Shown here in pieces: positions 7,657-16,452 of a stretch of DNA of 64,000 nt. The notes below the pieces were generated by a model. It was not told the origin of the DNA and made no database searches. It saw nothing but the letters and a program-made list of their open reading frames with translations. The stretch's first letter is position 1. Each line of letters opens with the position of its first letter. This DNA comes from Halothermothrix orenii H 168 (GTDB lineage: Bacteria; Bacillota; Halanaerobiia; Halanaerobiales; Halothermotrichaceae), in NCBI RefSeq assembly GCF_000020485.1, contig NC_011899.1, positions 1,768,501 through 1,832,500 on the forward strand, given 5' to 3'. The position numbers and the translations under genes are program-made.

Positions 7657-10158
7657 TTATTGTCTGTACTTTATCAATAGACCATTACTGATAAGCCTTT
7701 TATCACTGGGGTTGTTCATTGTATAACCTCTGACCACCATCCGGGAAGAAGCCCCACCATCGAGATTCATGGCCTGTACTACATTATATTTTAACATAAA
7801 CTGGGCCAGTTCTTCCAGAGTCATCCCGATACTGAATCCGGGCTGTCTTCCATCAACAGTAACCATTATTAGATGGTTTCCGGAAGTAATCCCCAGAGCA
7901 GTCCGGGGGGCCCTACCCCTGAGAATATCTGGCTGAAACCCTTCGGCCTTTCCTGTAATATATATTTTACCATTTTTTATCAAAGTAGGTCCAGCTCCGA
8001 GGGCCATCTTTATATCTTTATTTGTGAGGCCCGGGCCGAAATTATTCTGCAATACAACTTTATCTCCCTCTTTAAATAATTTCAGAAACTGTCGGGACTG
8101 CCCATGGGCCTGGATAATAAACCCATTATCTGGAATTACTGTCCCGGGGCTACCGTCTTTTATCGACTGGACTACTCCATTGGAAACTACCAACTCTGTT
8201 ATCCATTCCCGGGCCGGAGGAGCTACCTGGCCATAATATTTGTTTATAATAACCGCTTCATCGGTCCGGGGACGCCTGTTAGCACCTTCAATAAGTATTT
8301 CTTCACCCCTGGTATTGGTTAAGCGGGCTGTCCAGTCTATCCTGTCAATGATTATATCATCAGGAGTTATTACCAGAGCTGTTCTCCCCATAATATCCTC
8401 ACTAACAATCTCGCCATTAATCATAAATAAACCCAGGGGACGGCCTGTATAACTGTAAAATCCCCCGTTAATTCCGGCCAGGGCTTTTTTCCCGGACACT
8501 ACCTGACTCAAATCAGATAGACCAGACAACTTTCCACTGGCCAGAAATGGCTCCACATATAAAAAGTCATTATTCAAATCAAGGTCAAGCATTGTTATTA
8601 ACCGGGGCCCCCACCAGGTAAGCTGTTCAATTTCATAATATCTAAGACCTCTTATAACCCGGGCTTCAACCCTGACCTTTTCTTTTATCTCACCGGTCAG
8701 GTCAATTACTTCTACATTTTTATAATAATGCTTTAATATATCCCTGTAGTCATAGCCCTTTTCAGACAGCTTTAAGGCTCCCAGTTGAGACATCCCAAGA
8801 CCATGTCCCTGACCGACTCCTTTAATTGTCAGCTGATGAAGATACCCGTTTTTAAAACCTTTATCCAGTTCAAATATGGTACTCGGCAACAGGCCCTCAG
8901 TAGTAGAAAAAAACGATCTGATATTATCTTTATAAACAGAATATATTCCAAAATCTGTAACAAAATCCACCCTGATAACCCGGCCATTTTCATCGGTTAC
9001 AGTCTTTATATCCCTTATCCCCGGGCATAATATCTCCAGATCCAGTTTATCCTTTAACAACCCGGTAAGTCTTTTTTCGAGTTCATGCCCGGAAAAAACC
9101 TTATTCCAGATTTTGCTTTTTAACCCGTCAGTAACCGGTTTTAAATAGGGAATCTCTTCTGCCAGGACATCTTTACTGTCAGCGGTCAAACCACCACTAT
9201 CTTCATGGTAAACAGCTTTAATTATCCTCCCATCATAGACCAGGACTTCTCCTGAAGTGAGGTTTACGGCCATCTTTGCCAGATAATTAACCCCCTCAAG
9301 CCCCCGGTAATTATTAAATGTAAAAACCTCTTCATTACCATAAAAAAGCTCATGGAGGATAAAACTCCGGGAAGCCACAGCCTGGGCTTTAGCCGCTTCC
9401 AGATGTTTTCTGTCTTTAATAGACAATTCACCGGCCACTAGGCCATAAAGGAGGTCCCTTAACGGAACCAGGTTATAGACTGTAAGAGAATGTCCGGACA
9501 TAACAATTTCTGTCTTTCCCGGAAAAAGTCCATAATTCTCAATCTTTACCTCTCCCCCTAGTTCCAGGACCTTACCCCTGAAAATAACCTCTTTTTTATA
9601 AAAGATCTCTATCCAGTTACCACTCCGTGGTGTAAAAGGACCGGAAACCACCCAGGTTTCCCAGCCCTCTCCATTCAGTTTACTGGCAACTTCTCCTGCC
9701 TTCTCCCTTGAACTATAATCACCTATCTGGACTTTATACCATTTCCCATCCCGGACAATAAAGACTTTTTGATATCCCGCTTCCTGCAATTGATTTTTTA
9801 CATTCAAAGACTTATTTTTATCAAAACTGGCAAACACCTGGACTCTATATCCCAGGCTACGGGTCGGACCCACACCCGTAACTCTGAGAGTGTAGACCTC
9901 ACCCCTTTTAAGCCTGTAGTTCTTTTTTGTTGTATAATCATATACCTCAATATCAGATTGGGGGGTCAGGGTTAATCTGGTAATATTTTCTTCTATTTTT
10001 ACATTAATAGTTTTACCATCTTCGATAAACTGGGTCATCTCCTGGGATAAGGCAAATACATCAATATTTATAAAAAAAAGGCCGGCCAGGATTACTAAAA
10101 AAATTAAAAGAAAGTGTCCGGGCCAGATAGTCTCATGTAGTATAGCTGTTTTTTTCAC
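7657..10158 (-). CDS. SPOR-SpoIID-phosphodiester glycosidase (NAGPA) fusion protein
   Basis: This 833-residue exported protein has three modules. After one N-terminal signal or anchor helix (about residues 15-36) comes a SPOR domain (about 103-176, YRVQVFASF and WYKVQIGDYSS) that binds denuded glycan strands. A SpoIID/LytB domain follows (about 225-490), with the likely catalytic Glu in GLVAGELS, AAKAQAVASRSF and GHGLGMSQLGA; SpoIID is a lytic transglycosylase acting on peptidoglycan without stem peptides. The C-terminus is a phosphodiester glycosidase domain (about 580-833) with VDGRQPGFSIGMTL and AMNLDGGASS. It starts with GTG after a G-rich ribosome site, 29 bases after flgJ. Confidence 0.88.
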   Translation of the reverse strand: MKKTAILHETIWPGHFLLIFLVILAGLFFINIDVFALSQEMTQFIEDGKTINVKIEENITRLTLTPQSDIEVYDYTTKKNYRLKRGEVYTLRVTGVGPTRSLGYRVQVFASFDKNKSLNVKNQLQEAGYQKVFIVRDGKWYKVQIGDYSSREKAGEVASKLNGEGWETWVVSGPFTPRSGNWIEIFYKKEVIFRGKVLELGGEVKIENYGLFPGKTEIVMSGHSLTVYNLVPLRDLLYGLVAGELSIKDRKHLEAAKAQAVASRSFILHELFYGNEEVFTFNNYRGLEGVNYLAKMAVNLTSGEVLVYDGRIIKAVYHEDSGGLTADSKDVLAEEIPYLKPVTDGLKSKIWNKVFSGHELEKRLTGLLKDKLDLEILCPGIRDIKTVTDENGRVIRVDFVTDFGIYSVYKDNIRSFFSTTEGLLPSTIFELDKGFKNGYLHQLTIKGVGQGHGLGMSQLGALKLSEKGYDYRDILKHYYKNVEVIDLTGEIKEKVRVEARVIRGLRYYEIEQLTWWGPRLITMLDLDLNNDFLYVEPFLASGKLSGLSDLSQVVSGKKALAGINGGFYSYTGRPLGLFMINGEIVSEDIMGRTALVITPDDIIIDRIDWTARLTNTRGEEILIEGANRRPRTDEAVIINKYYGQVAPPAREWITELVVSNGVVQSIKDGSPGTVIPDNGFIIQAHGQSRQFLKLFKEGDKVVLQNNFGPGLTNKDIKMALGAGPTLIKNGKIYITGKAEGFQPDILRGRAPRTALGITSGNHLIMVTVDGRQPGFSIGMTLEELAQFMLKYNVVQAMNLDGGASSRMVVRGYTMNNPSDKRLISNGLLIKYRQ

Positions 10159-10187
10159 ATTACCCCCCCTTTATTCTCCACATTAAC

Positions 10188-10556
10188 TTACCTCTGTTGA
10201 CGGCTAAGCTGTTCATAAAGCAGGCGGCTTAAGTAATTAAAGCCCTGTCTGACACTCTGTTTACTTATTTCACCATCTAGCATATCGGTAAATACATCTT
10301 CAGCAAAACCACCATCTATAAGTCCCTTTTCAGGAACCGTATCCCGCATTGTTTTTAACATTTGTTTTACAAATATAGCCACAAACTGGTCAGCTGCCTC
10401 TTTTAATTTCTGATCCCGGGTCCCGTTATTGTTATCATTGACAGCCTTAACCTGTAAGCCTTTATGGTGACTCTTTTCATCTATAGAGTTCAATTTTTCA
10501 TTCATAGAACGGTAGGGTTGTTGCCACCCATTGTTAATATTAAGGTTAATATCCAT
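10188..10556 (-). CDS. flgJ: FlgJ-type rod-binding protein (no muramidase domain)
   Basis: A short 122-residue FlgJ that holds only the rod-binding domain: KLKEAADQFVAIFVKQMLK, then DGGFAEDVFTDML and a C-terminal helix ending LYEQLSRQQR. In the periplasm this domain caps the growing rod. In enteric bacteria a C-terminal glucosaminidase opens the wall; here it is absent, and the SpoIID-type fusion immediately downstream is a plausible separate wall-opening enzyme. AGGAG at 10566-10570 suits either ATG 10556 or GTG 10559. It belongs to the flgF-flgG-flgA-flgH-flgI-flgJ run. Confidence 0.88.
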   Translation of the reverse strand: MDINLNINNGWQQPYRSMNEKLNSIDEKSHHKGLQVKAVNDNNNGTRDQKLKEAADQFVAIFVKQMLKTMRDTVPEKGLIDGGFAEDVFTDMLDGEISKQSVRQGFNYLSRLLYEQLSRQQR

Positions 10557-10579
10557 CACAATCCACTCCTACTATATAA

Positions 10580-11731
10580 TTATATCAGTTCTACCCTGGC
10601 ATGCAAAGCCCCGGCTCTCTTAATAGCCTGAATAATCCCGATAATATCCCGGGGACTGGCCCCGATTGCATTTAAGGCTGCCACCAGGTCACTGATCCTG
10701 GCATTACGGGGAATAACCATCATATGCTGCTCTTCTTCTTCAACCTGGATTTCAGTTTCAGTAGTTACCTCAGTTTCTCCATCTGTAAAGGGTTCGGGCT
10801 GGGAGACATTTTCCCGGGAAGTTATAGTTACAGTCAGATTACCATGGGAGACAGACACCGTTGAAATCCTGACATTATGGGTAAAAACAACCGTCCCTGT
10901 CCTTTCATTAATAATTATTCTGGCTTCTGTACCGGCCCTGACCTGGAGATTATTAATCTTGGCAATAAAATCAACCACATTATTCCGGTATTCGTCAGGG
11001 ACTGTTACTTCTATTTCCCGGGCATTTATAGCCCTGGCCAGTTTATCAACTCCCGGAATAAATTGAAATTGCTGGTTGATAGCCATGGCTACAAAATTGG
11101 CTGTTTCAAAATTATTCTGTTCCAGAATGAAGGTCAGTTCCTCATTATTGAGTTCCATATCCACCGATCTTTCAACTATAGCCCCGTTAGGAATCCGGGC
11201 TACCGTTGGATGATTTTGTCTGACCTGATTTCCTCCCTGGCGGACATTAAAACCACCAATAGATAAAGGTCCCTGGGCCACGGCATACACATCACCATTG
11301 GGGGCTTTCAGTGGAGTCATAAAAAGAGTCCCCCCCTGTAAACTCCTGGCATCCCCGATTGAACTTACTGTTATGTCAATCGTATCCCCCGGCTGGGCAA
11401 AGGGAGGTAGCTTGGCAGTAACGACAACCGCAGCTACATTCCGGGCCCTGACCTGATCCGGAGTAACATTTATACCAAAGTGTTTCAACAGATTGGCATT
11501 ACTCTGAATGGTAGGTTGAAATCTACTGCTATCTCCGGTCCCTGCCAGTCCAAACACCAGTCCAAACCCGCTTAACTGGTTATATCTGACCCCCTCTATC
11601 CTGGTAATATCACCAATAGACACCAGGGGGTCCTGAGTAGTTAACGCAAAAGCAGGCAGGGTTGCCAGTAATATTATAAGTAAAAACAGGATATGTTGAA
11701 AAAGATATCTCAATCTATATGCAAAGGTCAT
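10580..11731 (-). CDS. flgI: Flagellar P-ring protein FlgI
   Basis: A 383-residue FlgI, the periplasmic subunit of the P-ring that serves as a bushing for the rod at the peptidoglycan layer. A signal peptide (residues 1-29, ending PAFA) precedes the conserved VSIGDITRIEGVRYNQLSGF and GLVFGLAGTGDSS. The length is near the family norm of 365-380. P-rings are absent from monoderm Firmicutes, so this gene marks an envelope with an outer membrane. It is 20 bases from flgH and 20 from flgJ. Confidence 0.95.
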   Translation of the reverse strand: MTFAYRLRYLFQHILFLLIILLATLPAFALTTQDPLVSIGDITRIEGVRYNQLSGFGLVFGLAGTGDSSRFQPTIQSNANLLKHFGINVTPDQVRARNVAAVVVTAKLPPFAQPGDTIDITVSSIGDARSLQGGTLFMTPLKAPNGDVYAVAQGPLSIGGFNVRQGGNQVRQNHPTVARIPNGAIVERSVDMELNNEELTFILEQNNFETANFVAMAINQQFQFIPGVDKLARAINAREIEVTVPDEYRNNVVDFIAKINNLQVRAGTEARIIINERTGTVVFTHNVRISTVSVSHGNLTVTITSRENVSQPEPFTDGETEVTTETEIQVEEEEQHMMVIPRNARISDLVAALNAIGASPRDIIGIIQAIKRAGALHARVELI

Positions 11732-11751
11732 TGACCTTGACCCCCTCTCTC

Positions 11752-12330
11752 CTAAAAAATCCAGTTCATAATTCTTTCAAACAAACCCGGTTTCTGTTTT
11801 TCGGTAACAATTCCTTCCCCTTCAAATTCAATCGAAGCCTCAGCCACTTTAGTCGACAGGACTGTATTATCCAGGGTAACATCTTCAGGCCTGATAATAC
11901 CTGATAGTTTTATATACTGTTCTTCACCATTTATTTTAATTGTTTTCCGGCCAACAATCCTGAAATTACCACCGGGAAGAATCTCAACAATCTGGGTTGT
12001 AAGGTCTGCTTCAATAATACCACTCCGCTGGGTCTGACCATCGGCCTGACCCTCATCAGAATAACTAAAACCAAAGGCCTTAATAAAATCAAAAATACCC
12101 AGTCCAGGCCCGGCATCAATATTGCTTTCCTGGCTGGTGGAAGTATTGGCACTCTGGACAGCACTGGAATTCTCTTCAATGACTACTGTAATAACATCCC
12201 CGACTTTAAATTCCTGACGATCTTCATAGATACTGGCCGATTCGTCAGACCAGAGTGAATTGTTATCAGCTCCAGTTAGCGGACTAACCAGTAACAAAAG
12301 ACAGACCATAAAAATCAAGCTTTTTTTCAT
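11752..12330 (-). CDS. flgH: Flagellar L-ring protein FlgH
   Basis: A 192-residue FlgH, the L-ring subunit that passes the rod through the outer membrane. Typical motifs are SLWSDESASIYEDRQEFKVGD, DVITVVIEENSSA and GNFRIVGRKTIKINGEEQ. The protein has a Sec signal peptide (cleavage expected near LTGA-DNN, residue 21), but no lipobox: the only early Cys, at position 10, is preceded by Val. Classical FlgH is a lipoprotein, so outer-membrane attachment must work differently here. AGGAGG precedes the ATG. Confidence 0.94.
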   Translation of the reverse strand: MKKSLIFMVCLLLLVSPLTGADNNSLWSDESASIYEDRQEFKVGDVITVVIEENSSAVQSANTSTSQESNIDAGPGLGIFDFIKAFGFSYSDEGQADGQTQRSGIIEADLTTQIVEILPGGNFRIVGRKTIKINGEEQYIKLSGIIRPEDVTLDNTVLSTKVAEASIEFEGEGIVTEKQKPGLFERIMNWIF

Positions 12331-12348
12331 AGGAATTACCTCCTGTAA

Positions 12349-13359
12349 TTAGCGGACGACCCTGACCAGTCTCGAATTAATAACCCTGGCTTTAAATTCA
12401 TAACCGGTTTCAGGGTTTATAACCTTTACATAATCGCCCACCCGGCCACTACCCAGGGCCTTAACACTGGTAGAGACCTTAACATTCCTGACAATAACCT
12501 CTGCTTCTACTATATCCCCCCAGTGTATGACCACTGGTTGCTCCAGGTGATCAGTAGTCAGTATCTCTCCCTTCTGTAAAGGGATCTTAACAATGGAATA
12601 TGACAGCCGGGGGTCATTAAAATCATTTATAATCTCTCCCCTGACTCCAGTTATCTTCTCAGTTGTCAGGGCCAAATCCTCTTTACAGATATTGCTCCCT
12701 CTTTTTATATTCCGGGTCGCTACAAGGACTTTCATCCTGAGTTCAACTTTATAACCTAAATAGATACGCCGCCACACCTTACCATTAACTATAATTTCAA
12801 TGGGAAGGGAGATATTTCCGATTAATTTATCCGGATCCTCCTCGAGAAATTTTAAACTATATTCCCCATCCGGTATTACTACATTCCGGGGGGTAATAGT
12901 AGGGGTTATAGCCACCCCTTCTGCCCGGGGGGCCAGTTTATTTAATATAAATTGACGCCCCTCCTCCAGTAGCTTTTCCCCCTCTATTTCTCTACTGGAG
13001 GTTTTTACAATAACAACTTCAGGGACCATGAGCTTGATGTCGATAAAACCCTTTTCCTTTAATATAAGGGATATTAACTCCCGGGTTATTTCCCGGAAAT
13101 AGCCGGGTAAGGGGGCCCGTCCCAGACTAATTTTATTTAATTCAGTTAGTTTTTGTCCACTGACACCCGTAAAGCTACCTATATCACCAAGGTAAATTTG
13201 GGGAGAGGAAATAATGACCTCAGTCCTACTTATCTTATAAATTATCTCCTCCCCGGCCAGGATATCAGCAGATAAAGTCACTAATAATAAAACTGTTACC
13301 AGCAGCAGCAAAATTAATCTGGATATTTTAACACCCTTCTGTCCGGTACGCTTTACCAT
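12349..13359 (-). CDS. flgA: FlgA, P-ring assembly chaperone
   Basis: A 336-residue periplasmic protein with a signal peptide or anchor (about residues 14-35) and a C-terminal SAF-type FlgA domain (about 205-336: ATRNIKRGSNICKEDL, PLQKGEILTTDHL, GDYVKVINPETGYEFKARV). FlgA helps FlgI polymerise into the P-ring. It is longer than the 220-residue enteric FlgA because of an extra N-terminal segment, as in several diderm non-Proteobacteria. It precedes flgH and flgI in the same run. Confidence 0.9.
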   Translation of the reverse strand: MVKRTGQKGVKISRLILLLLVTVLLLVTLSADILAGEEIIYKISRTEVIISSPQIYLGDIGSFTGVSGQKLTELNKISLGRAPLPGYFREITRELISLILKEKGFIDIKLMVPEVVIVKTSSREIEGEKLLEEGRQFILNKLAPRAEGVAITPTITPRNVVIPDGEYSLKFLEEDPDKLIGNISLPIEIIVNGKVWRRIYLGYKVELRMKVLVATRNIKRGSNICKEDLALTTEKITGVRGEIINDFNDPRLSYSIVKIPLQKGEILTTDHLEQPVVIHWGDIVEAEVIVRNVKVSTSVKALGSGRVGDYVKVINPETGYEFKARVINSRLVRVVR

Positions 13360-13478
13360 AATTGGTCCCTACTTTATCATGGAGTTATTTAAACACAGGT
13401 ATCTTAAGCCCGTATATCTTAAACCCGGGTATAATACTAAATCAACCAGTAAACCAAATTCAACTCAGGAAATCAATT

Positions 13479-14267
13479 TTACCGGCGCAACTGGGATGCA
13501 GTTCTGAGCATTTCATCAGCTGCCTGAATAGCCTTGGAATTAATTTCATAAGCCCGCTGGGCAGCAATCATATTTACCATTTCTTCGACAACCTTGACAT
13601 TGGACATTTCCAGAAAACCCTGGGCAATGGTTCCAAACCCGGGACTACCCGGAGTTCCTACAATAGGATCACCGGAGGCCACGGTTGGTTTGAACAGGTT
13701 CCGTCCAATACTATTCAAACCGGCTGGATTGGAAAACCGGGCAAGTTCAATCTGCCCTATCTGCTGGGGCTGATTACTGCCATTAATCTCAACAGCTATG
13801 GTACCATCTGAAGTAATACTGATACTGCTGGCGTCTTCCGGAATATATATCTCGGGTTGAATAGGATAACCATCAGAAGTAACAATCCGACCCATACTGT
13901 CCCTCTTTAAAGAACCATCTCTGGTATAGGCAAGGGTTCCATCGGGCAACAGAACCTGAAGGAAACCATCACCTTCAATTAAAATATCCAGGGGGTTATC
14001 AGTATTCTGAATGTTCCCCGGTGAAAAAATCTTCTGGGTCGCTGAAACCTTAACACCATGACCCACTTCTATTCCAACTGGAATTTGCCCTCCCTGGCTG
14101 TTTGGTGTCCCCGGTTGCCTGATATGCTGATACATCAGGTCCTGAAAATTAACCCGGGTTTTTTTAAATCCAGTGGTATTGACATTGGCCAGGTTATTTG
14201 AAATCGTATCAATATTCGTCTGCTGGGCATCCATTCCTGTTGCCGCAGTCCATAAAGCTCCGATCAT
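13479..14267 (-). CDS. flgG: Flagellar distal rod protein FlgG
   Basis: A 262-residue rod protein starting [19 protein letters not shown], with the rod/hook signature [24 protein letters not shown] (about residues 23-47) and the C-terminal helix [25 protein letters not shown]. The body contains [11 protein letters not shown] and TSDGYPI, typical of FlgG. It forms the distal rod inside the P/L rings. It is preceded by the related flgF and a structured 227-base spacer. Confidence 0.92.
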   Translation of the reverse strand: MIGALWTAATGMDAQQTNIDTISNNLANVNTTGFKKTRVNFQDLMYQHIRQPGTPNSQGGQIPVGIEVGHGVKVSATQKIFSPGNIQNTDNPLDILIEGDGFLQVLLPDGTLAYTRDGSLKRDSMGRIVTSDGYPIQPEIYIPEDASSISITSDGTIAVEINGSNQPQQIGQIELARFSNPAGLNSIGRNLFKPTVASGDPIVGTPGSPGFGTIAQGFLEMSNVKVVEEMVNMIAAQRAYEINSKAIQAADEMLRTASQLRR

Positions 14268-14341
14268 TTAAACCACTCCCTGTCAACGGTTATTTTTAAA
14301 AAGCTATGTAACTCTCAAGCTATGTTCCGGTCGATATTCCC

Positions 14342-14394
14342 CTGCTACCTCAGTCATTTAGTAGCAGACAGCCTCCCTAACAGGGTCCAGCTGT
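14342..14394 (-). ncRNA. Two adjacent stem-loops between flgF and flgG (structured leader of unknown class)
   Basis: On the minus strand a hairpin with outer arms ACAGC/GCTGT and inner arms CCCT/AGGG (14394-14368) is followed directly by CTGCTAC/GTAGCAG with a 12-base loop (14367-14342). Neither is followed by a U run, so they are not ordinary terminators. A short direct repeat CATAGC follows downstream. No known riboswitch class was recognised. The rest of the 227-base spacer is AT-rich. Confidence 0.4.
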
Positions 14395-14494
14395 ATTTAA
14401 TAACGGATATATTTATATATAATTTATAGAAATTAATAATATTATAATAATCTTTATTCTAATAAGCTTATAAAAAGCTTAACAAAAATAAGAT

Positions 14495-15241
14495 TTAACC
14501 GAGCTTACCAACATTATTAACAGCCTTACTCAGAGTTTGATCAGCATTTTTAATAACCTTCTGGTTAACCTCAAAGGCGCGATTTACCTCTATCATTCTG
14601 ACCATCTCTTTAACAATATTAACATTCGATGTTTCCAGATAACCCTGTTTAATCTGATAATCACTGGCCTGGATTTCCCGGATTCCTTCATTAACATATA
14701 AGTTTTCTCCAATTTTCCTTAATCCCTGACGATTTTCAAAGTCTACAATTAAAAGGCGATCCCCTTCAAGATTATCGAGATATAACTGACCATCTGTATT
14801 AATACTAATATTACGCCCCCTGATGGTCTGGAGAGGACCCCTTTCACCAAGAACCGGGTATCCCTGCTGGGTAACAATCTGACCCTGTTCATTGACAGTA
14901 AAATTGCCATTCCTGGTATAACGACGTCCCCGGGGAGTCTCAACTACGAAAAACCCGTTGCCATCAATGGCCACATCCAGGGGATTACCGGTATGGTTCA
15001 TCTGTCCTTCTCTAAAGTCGGTATAGTCTTCTTCAATTTTAACACCGGTCCCCAGCTCCCCTAGAGGGGTAGCCTGTCCTTTTTCAAGGCGTGAGATAAA
15101 AACCTCTGGAAAGGAAACCTGAATACCTTCATCCCTTTTATAACCTGCTGTATTAACATTGGCCAGATTATTGGCAACAAGCTTCATCTTCCTCTGGTTG
15201 GTTACCATACTGGAAGCAGCAGTATAGATTCCTTTAATCAA
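14495..15241 (-). CDS. flgF: Flagellar proximal rod protein FlgF (FlgF/FlhO-type)
   Basis: A 248-residue paralogue of FlgG and first gene of the rod/ring run. It starts MIKGIYTAASSMVTNQRKM, carries [16 protein letters not shown] (about residues 25-40), GFFVVETPRGRRYTRNGNF, and the helix MVRMIEVNRAFEVNQKVIK at the C-terminus. The TTG at 15239-15241 is taken as start because GGGGGTG lies just upstream; the GTG at 15250 falls inside that ribosome site. In Bacillus the matching pair is flhO-flhP. A 223-base AT-rich spacer upstream probably holds its promoter. Confidence 0.88.
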   Translation of the reverse strand: MIKGIYTAASSMVTNQRKMKLVANNLANVNTAGYKRDEGIQVSFPEVFISRLEKGQATPLGELGTGVKIEEDYTDFREGQMNHTGNPLDVAIDGNGFFVVETPRGRRYTRNGNFTVNEQGQIVTQQGYPVLGERGPLQTIRGRNISINTDGQLYLDNLEGDRLLIVDFENRQGLRKIGENLYVNEGIREIQASDYQIKQGYLETSNVNIVKEMVRMIEVNRAFEVNQKVIKNADQTLSKAVNNVGKLG

Positions 15242-15464
15242 TTTTTTCACCCCCTTTTAAATATTTTTAAACCTTTATCTAACTTTTTTTAGATAAACAA
15301 ACTCCATATTTCTATAAACAATTTAGAATAATTGATTATCAACAGAAGTTTCAAAAGGTGTTTTATATACATTTTTAAATCAAGCCTTTTAAAAAGCCCT
15401 TTTATTAGACCATCTGTAAAATTTTTAAAACCAGATACAAAATAACTGACTTCTACTGTTTTTT

Positions 15465-15863
15465 CTACTTAATTATTATTTTTGACAAAATATTTAAAAT
15501 ACCTTCTTTTTTGGCAAAAGTATATTCCCCTGCTTTAATTCGGGACTCAAGTCGGAACAGGTTAATGTATTTCAGAAATTCCTGACTCTCTCCCAGCCCT
15601 TTATCAGCCAGAATCCTGGCCACTTCGAGACCGGTTGCCCCTCTGGGTATCTTAACCTCTACAAATTCTGGTTTTTCTTCAAATTTATATTCAAGTTCCC
15701 GATGGGTAAGGTCAAAACTATCAATATCATATATAGCTGGAGATGGGTATGCGGCTGTAGAATCTTCAGCAAAAACCAGGAAAATACCACTCCCAACCAG
15801 GATAACCCCGGCGATTATAATTAAATCACTTATAATTGTTTTCCTGAAATCAAATTTAACCAT
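15465..15863 (-). CDS. Small membrane protein with MltG/YceG-like LysM-type module
   Basis: A 132-residue protein with one membrane helix (about residues 12-32) and an outside domain (about 68-132) beginning VEVKIPRGATGLEVARILADKGL and including RIKAGEYTF. This matches the small LysM-like module at the N-terminus of the endolytic transglycosylase MltG, but the catalytic domain is absent. It could bind glycan strands at the flagellar base. ATG 15861-15863 has GAGGT nine bases upstream, and the gene overlaps the preceding swrB-like gene by eight bases. It is the last gene of the sigD block. Confidence 0.7.
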   Translation of the reverse strand: MVKFDFRKTIISDLIIIAGVILVGSGIFLVFAEDSTAAYPSPAIYDIDSFDLTHRELEYKFEEKPEFVEVKIPRGATGLEVARILADKGLGESQEFLKYINLFRLESRIKAGEYTFAKKEGILNILSKIIIK

Positions 15864-16437
15864 CTTCACCGGACCTCTTTCCTTTATATAATCTAAGTAT
15901 TAGCCTGGTCTCCCGGATCCCTAAATCAAGCTTTTTAGCAATTTTTTCAGGGGAATACCCCTGTTCAGAAAGGGCAATAATGTCACGGTATTTCTCAGGA
16001 AGATGTTGCCCCTTAAGTTCTTCATAGGTTTTATAGAAGATATCATTAAAATGAACTTTCCTGTCCTGGTCCTCATAAGCCTCCAGGTTCCTAACTGCCT
16101 TTTTGATTTCATCTTCTTTTCGCTGGATTTCAGCCAGGATAACATCCAGGTTCTGACTAATGTTTTTAAGCCGTTGAACCCTTTCCAGAAAATCAGTATC
16201 TTCTCTTATATCATTTCCTGCCACAGAAGGACCGGTGGTATCTCCATCAGTAGTATCCTTTTTAGTTTCTTTTATAATATCTTCATCAGTATCTTCTACA
16301 ATACCATCTGCAGTAATTTTCCTGGTGGCTGCTTCTGTTCTATAGATAAAAACCTTAATCTGCTGGTACCCTCTGTATTTAAAATAAAAACCAAGCACAA
16401 TAAATAAACTACCTGCCAAAATCAAAAACCAGCCCAT
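15856..16437 (-). CDS. SwrB-like membrane protein (DUF6115/DUF2802-type C-terminus)
   Basis: A 193-residue protein with an N-terminal membrane helix (residues 2-20), an acidic spacer, a coiled coil (about 83-120) and a helix-turn-helix-like end (about 150-185, IIALSEQGYSPEKIAKKLDLG). The same architecture and position, shortly after sigD at the end of the big flagellar run, belong to Bacillus SwrB/YlxL, which helps activate the export apparatus. Sequence similarity outside the C-terminal domain is low, so SwrB-like is a context-based call. Confidence 0.68.
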   Translation of the reverse strand: MGWFLILAGSLFIVLGFYFKYRGYQQIKVFIYRTEAATRKITADGIVEDTDEDIIKETKKDTTDGDTTGPSVAGNDIREDTDFLERVQRLKNISQNLDVILAEIQRKEDEIKKAVRNLEAYEDQDRKVHFNDIFYKTYEELKGQHLPEKYRDIIALSEQGYSPEKIAKKLDLGIRETRLILRLYKGKRSGEDG

Positions 16438-16452
16438 TTTACCACTCCCGTT

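Noticed and set aside
14342-14394. c-di-GMP or T-box riboswitch between flgF and flgG
   Set aside because: The stems are clear, but the conserved bases of those classes could not be found.
15251-15464. A promoter for flgF
   Set aside because: Several TATA-like words occur in the AT-rich spacer, but none has a well-spaced -35, so no site is claimed.
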